From contig DHJA01000269.1 of NCBI GenBank assembly GCA_002404095.1, positions 1 through 12,967 of the forward strand: a stretch of 12,967 nt of DNA, in the 5' to 3' direction. The notes beneath the pieces were generated by a model that saw nothing but the letters and a program-made list of their open reading frames with translations, was not told where the DNA came from and ran no database searches. This DNA comes from Planctomycetaceae bacterium UBA4732 (GTDB lineage: Bacteria > Planctomycetota > Planctomycetia > Gemmatales > Gemmataceae). Shown in pieces: positions 11,411 through 12,967 of this stretch. Each line of letters starts with the position of its first letter. Position 1 is the stretch's first letter. A program made the translations under genes and the position numbers.

Positions 11411-12922
11411 ATGACCGCCTCGGCGACGAATCCCCTCCAACACCGCCATATGGCCGCCCTTCTAACCGGCGCCGCCTTTCTGGCCGCGCTGACGCTCTAC
11501 GCCTACGCCATGCTCTTTCCCGTACTGAGCCAAGACGATTTCCAGATCCTCGCCCAATCGTGGACGTGGCAAAGGACGATGGACGGATTGTGGACGCCGA
11601 ACAACGAACACGCGATGCCTCTCGGCCGTTTACTGACTTTCGCGGTAGTGCAGCTGGCCGGCCGGCCCACGGCGCTGCCGTTCGCCGGTGTGCTAACTGG
11701 CGTCGTCGGCCTGATGATCGGCATGGGGCTGACCTATGCTTTTGTCCGCCGGGAGCTAGGACATCCCTTTTATGGCTTAACGGCGCTGATTCTCTTCGGC
11801 GTCAGCTCGGTCTATCAACAGGCCGTCTACTGGTTCGCGGCTGGGTTTTCCGTTTACGCTCTGGACGTGCTGCTACTGGCGCTGCTGGCCGCCCAGCGCT
11901 ACCAGCAAACCCGACGCGGCCGATGGCTCGTCGCTTGCGGACTATGCTGCGCCTTGGCGCCGTGTTGGTTCGCCAGCGGCGTTTTGGCCGGCCCGCTCTG
12001 TTGCTTATACTTGTTTCCAAGAGAAGACGTTGGTGTGCCACGGCTGTTTCAGCCGTGTTTCGACCACCCAACACGGCTGAAACAGCCGTGGCACACGCTG
12101 GCCGCGTTGACGCCGCTGTTAGGGACGACGGCCTTTCTGGCCGTGAGCCTGCCGCTGACGGCCGGGGTCATCCAACATCTGGAACATTACCGCAACCAGA
12201 ACCTTACGGCCGTGGAAGCGTTCCAGCCGTTGACCGGCGCGTGGTACACGGTGCGCTCGGTAGTGGACAATCTGGCTCTCGGCGTCTTCGGGATAACCGG
12301 GGTCACAGTGGGATCGGTTGTCGCGCCGCTGCTATTCCTCATCCTGATCGCGGCCGGCGTCTGGTGGGCGCGCAAGTCGCCGCATCGTCGCTTGGCCCTG
12401 CTCGGCGCCGGCCTGATCTTCGGCAGCTACCTGCTCATTTACAGCGGGCGGGCCTTTTTGGGGACATACGACGATGTAGGCATGTTCACTCCTTCATGGA
12501 GTCGTTATCACTTGCAACCGCAGCTAGGACTGGTACTGCTGATTTGCGGCGGGCTGCCGGCCGGGGATGGACGCTGGTTCCGGCTGGACGCGAGCGGACG
12601 GCTGACGCCGCGCCAAACACGGGCGCTGGCGTGTCTGCTGGGTCTGTGTTTTTTGGTCCAGGCGCCGCGCGGCTTGCTCTGCTATTATGCGCCGAACCCA
12701 CGACAAGCCGCGACGCTGCGCCGCATCGAGCGGACAAGCGCTTTCTGTAAGGAACGTCGTATTTCCGCGGAGGCGGCGCGCCGGGAATTGAGCGACTTGA
12801 AGATGCCGGAATCGAACACCATCGTGAACGGCTGGGACTTCCTACGCGGCAGCGATGAACCCAAGGATTGGTCGCCGGAAGAGGTGCGCGAAATGCTGAA
12901 GGTTGGCGAGCCGGGGGCGTAA
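11411..12922 (+). CDS. Polytopic membrane protein, GT-C glycosyltransferase-like
   Basis: This 503-residue protein has about nine to eleven predicted membrane helices, for example at 14-36, 73-83, 90-111, 120-136, 143-161, 172-200, 229-252, 283-318, 327-345, 370-383 and 405-420, plus a soluble C-terminal tail (about 425-503). The first extracytoplasmic loop has SQDDFQIL (40-47), the acidic pair typically placed after helix 1 in GT-C/PMT/ArnT-type enzymes that transfer sugars from polyprenyl phosphates. The SRYHLQPQLGLVLL segment (364-377) also resembles that group. The fold assignment is an inference; substrate unknown. The start is ATG at 11411 without a clear Shine-Dalgarno; Met14 is an alternative. 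Residues 208-229 are encoded by a palindromic repeat, an unusual insertion between helices. Confidence 0.7.
   Translation: MTASATNPLQHRHMAALLTGAAFLAALTLYAYAMLFPVLSQDDFQILAQSWTWQRTMDGLWTPNNEHAMPLGRLLTFAVVQLAGRPTALPFAGVLTGVVGLMIGMGLTYAFVRRELGHPFYGLTALILFGVSSVYQQAVYWFAAGFSVYALDVLLLALLAAQRYQQTRRGRWLVACGLCCALAPCWFASGVLAGPLCCLYLFPREDVGVPRLFQPCFDHPTRLKQPWHTLAALTPLLGTTAFLAVSLPLTAGVIQHLEHYRNQNLTAVEAFQPLTGAWYTVRSVVDNLALGVFGITGVTVGSVVAPLLFLILIAAGVWWARKSPHRRLALLGAGLIFGSYLLIYSGRAFLGTYDDVGMFTPSWSRYHLQPQLGLVLLICGGLPAGDGRWFRLDASGRLTPRQTRALACLLGLCFLVQAPRGLLCYYAPNPRQAATLRRIERTSAFCKERRISAEAARRELSDLKMPESNTIVNGWDFLRGSDEPKDWSPEEVREMLKVGEPGA
12033..12096. repeat. Palindromic repeat inside the membrane-protein gene
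   Basis: A perfect 27-bp inverted repeat (12033-12059 and 12070-12096) with a 10-nt loop lies wholly within coding sequence. Each arm contains its own dyad: CACGGCTGTTTCAGCCGTG (12039-12057) and CACGGCTGAAACAGCCGTG (12072-12090). The arrangement of two inverted dyads around a short spacer is like a REP/BIME unit. It is read in frame as residues 208-229 (GVPRLFQPCFDHP, then TRLKQPWHT). Confidence 0.92.
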
Positions 12923-12945
12923 GCCCTCGGAGGATGGTTTCAGCG

Positions 12946-12967
12946 ATGGAACGGAACCTCCGGGGGG
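12946..12967 (+). CDS. Possible start of a following gene (partial)
   Basis: ATG at 12946 is preceded by GGAGGA (12929-12934) at a long 11-base spacing and opens a frame (MERNLRG) to the window edge. It would follow the membrane protein by 23 bp on the same strand. Alternatively the stretch is a hairpin, CCCTCGGAGG (12924-12933) with CCTCCGGGGG (12957-12966), that terminates the upstream gene. Too little is visible to decide. Confidence 0.25.

Noticed and set aside
11560..12750. 396-residue plus-strand frame overlapping the membrane protein
   Set aside because: Arg/Ala/Gly-rich shadow frame. The overlapping frame has regular hydrophobic helices and the DDF motif.

Overview
The window looks like a piece of chromosome from a GC-rich member of the Planctomycetota, probably from the Gemmata/Isosphaera/Pirellula side. 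This rests on gene content (ArgB with a planctomycete-like N-terminus, small Cys-rich lipoproteins, a proline-rich secreted protein with PPPPRGDR repeats, many small orphan proteins) and on an unusually high density of intergenic palindromic repeats. It is an inference; there is no rRNA or other taxonomic marker here.

Layout. 1-47 holds the 5' end of a minus-strand gene. 180-478 is a HicB-type antitoxin followed by what looks like a nonsense-mutated HicA toxin remnant. 556-765 (minus) is a 69-residue Cys-rich lipoprotein. 1053-4150 is an arginine biosynthesis cluster, argB-argD-argF, with a good promoter upstream, an ATGA overlap between argB and argD, and a large palindrome wedged between argD and argF. 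A DUF6188-like small protein follows at 4175-4588. On the minus strand come a 61-residue one-helix membrane protein (4627-4812), a MITE-like element (4906-5086) and a secreted proline-rich protein (5199-6275). Next are a small orphan minus-strand gene (6548-6772) and an IS1182-like insertion sequence (about 6880-8654) whose transposase carries an in-frame TAG. The right third has a TraR/DksA-type zinc-finger protein (9121-9591) with a clear Rho-independent terminator, a secreted HtrA/DegP-type serine protease with one PDZ domain (9817-10932), a 34-residue one-helix protein on the minus strand (10974-11078), and a 503-residue polytopic membrane protein resembling GT-C glycosyltransferases (11411-12922).

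How the genes work together. ArgB, ArgD and ArgF catalyse steps 2, 4 and 6 of arginine synthesis from glutamate and are probably transcribed together. The other genes look like independent housekeeping or envelope functions: stringent-type transcription control, periplasmic protein quality control, envelope glycosylation. I see no sign of an operon-scale defence island or biosynthetic gene cluster.

The most unusual content is the repeat layer. At least five unrelated palindromic families occur in 13 kb. One is a 181-bp MITE with 38-bp perfect terminal inverted repeats and an 11-bp GGG-N5-CCC target duplication, sitting in the loop of an older hairpin. One spans the argD stop codon and the argF leader. 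One is translated in frame inside the membrane protein. One brackets the insertion sequence and recurs upstream of argB. I did not find a clearly new multi-gene system; the findings below are the observations I would follow up.
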